A stretch of 64,000 nt of DNA, taken from the NCBI GenBank assembly GCA_017590115.1, contig JAGGNK010007115.1:1845967-1909966 (forward strand). Reading direction: 5' to 3'. The position numbers and the translations under genes were made by a program. Shown piece after piece: positions 62,966 through 64,000 of the stretch. The notes below the pieces were generated by a model. The model was not told the DNA's origin. It saw only the letters and a list, made by a program, of their open reading frames with translations, and did no database searches. This stretch comes from Montifringilla adamsi (taxonomy: Eukaryota > Chordata > Aves > Passeriformes > Passeridae). Numbering within the stretch: the first letter of the stretch is position 1; every line of letters starts with the position of its first letter.

Positions 62966-64000
62966 GGGATCTGACAGAATTTCTGGGATTTACCGTGTAG
63001 GAAAGTGCTGATGTAATTTATTTAATTCCTTCATGGAAAAGAGGGATAGAGGATTTTTTTGGGATCCTGGCAGCAATTTGGGAAGGGTGGATGAGGGATG
63101 CAAAAACCATCCCTGGGACAGCTCAGGAAAGGGAAAAGAGCCCGTCCCTCCCGTCTTTCCCAGTTTTCCAGCCTAATAAAAGGATCAGGGATGGATTGAT
63201 CCTCCTGGGGAGGGCAGAGGGACACAAGTGTCCCCTCATCCCGGTGTTCCCGTGTCCCCCATTCCCGCTTTTCCCGGCACACATTCCTCCATGTGCCTGC
63301 GGCGCTGCCGCCGTGCAGGAGCCGCTCGCCCACGCAGCTCCAATTCCCCGTCTGGAGCTGGGAAAAAAACCTGGAGCGATCCCAATCCCAACATTCCCGG
63401 CTGGCTGCTCCCGGTGTGGAGGGACGGGAGCGGGGGGGAGGCACATCCAAGGGAATTTTGAAATTAAGGAATGTGGCTGTGCCGCACGGAGGGGTTTTTA
63501 GCCGGGATGGAGGGGATGCGAACACAGGGATTTTCTTCCCGGCGTTTGGAGCAGGGGATTCTCCGGGATAAAGGGAAAAGTCGGATGTGCTGGGATTTGG
63601 AGAAGGAAGGGGGGGGATCTTGAATATTCCAGGTGTTGCTGGCTCTGATCCCAGCACTGTGCCTGGAGTTTTGTGGGATTCCTTGTTTTCCACTCAGGGA
63701 ACATTCCTTGTTTTCCAAAACAAATCCCTCTTTTGGGAGATGCCACATAGAAAAGCAGGAAGGGAACGGGAGCTTCCCTATAAAATATTCACTGGCTCAG
63801 CTCCGCTGGAGCCTCCTGAGGAATTTTGGGAACTGGGATAATGAGGCTCCACTGCTCTTCCTGCATTTCTGCCTCCTCCTGGCTCATCCCTTATTAATGT
63901 GCCCTTTCCATGACTTTTCGGGATGGCTCTTCCTGCAGGAGCTTTTGATCCCTTTGTTCCTGCTCGAGGAAGGGAAAACACCGCTGGAAAAGTGGGAGCA
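62966..64000. other. Unassigned right edge, moderately CpG-rich at 63230-63460
   Basis: No gene recognised. The patch around 63290-63360 (GTGCCTGCGGCGCTGCCGCC) has more CpGs than its surroundings, and a - strand frame of 220 codons (63693-63031) crosses it, but neither has a recognisable domain. SOX8 or LMF1, expected on this side, were not seen. Confidence 0.45.

Noticed and set aside
61400..64000. A divergent gene sharing the TEKT4 promoter, or SOX8/LMF1 exons
   Set aside because: The + strand frames here lack domains and splice partners; the promoter symmetry alone does not show a second gene.

Overview
The window looks like bird nuclear DNA, most probably a songbird microchromosome segment homologous to chicken chromosome 14. 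The evidence is three vertebrate genes with ordinary introns, many truncated CR1 LINE tails in both orientations (the usual interspersed repeat of birds), no SINEs, and very dense minisatellites in GC-moderate DNA rich in GGGAAT/ATTCCC words. Bird is near certain; songbird is an inference from repeat density and composition.

Three protein-coding genes are supported. C1QTNF8 (CTRP8, a secreted C1q/TNF-related protein) lies on the + strand at 23754-25560 in two coding exons. SSTR5 (somatostatin receptor 5) lies on the - strand at 36246-35134 as one intact coding exon; a splice acceptor just upstream and a consensus donor in a CpG island 6.5 kb further upstream suggest a distal non-coding first exon. 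TEKT4 (tektin-4, a ciliary and flagellar microtubule inner protein) lies on the - strand at 61018-55037; five of the six expected coding exons are present and open, and the short exon 2 was not found. C1QTNF8 and SSTR5 are convergent, as in human 16p13.3, and TEKT4 next to SSTR5 resembles the mouse arrangement, so this is a conserved neighbourhood (the CACNA1H side is expected to the left, SOX8/LMF1 to the right). The genes are neighbours, not a pathway.

Layout: 1-23.7 kb is gene-free, with minisatellites, CR1 tails and two possible conserved non-coding blocks (about 11.3 and 12.8-13.1 kb). 23.7-27.3 kb is C1QTNF8, its intron nearly filled by two minisatellites and its downstream side by longer tandem units. 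27.3-34 kb is repeats and unremarkable DNA. 34-43 kb is SSTR5 and its likely promoter island, followed by a possible regulatory block at 43.7-44.2 kb. 44.7-53.8 kb is CR1 tails and tandem duplications. 54.9-61.3 kb is TEKT4, ending in a compact promoter with an RFX X-box and a palindromic pair of CCAAT boxes. 61.3-64 kb is a short G-rich array, a second X-box-like site, CR1 pieces and unassigned DNA.

I found no convincing new biological system. The items most worth checking are the TEKT4 promoter architecture, the missing TEKT4 exon, the SSTR5 upstream exon and uORF, the candidate conserved non-coding blocks, and several informative minisatellite expansions. Repeat boundaries and copy numbers were read by eye and are approximate.
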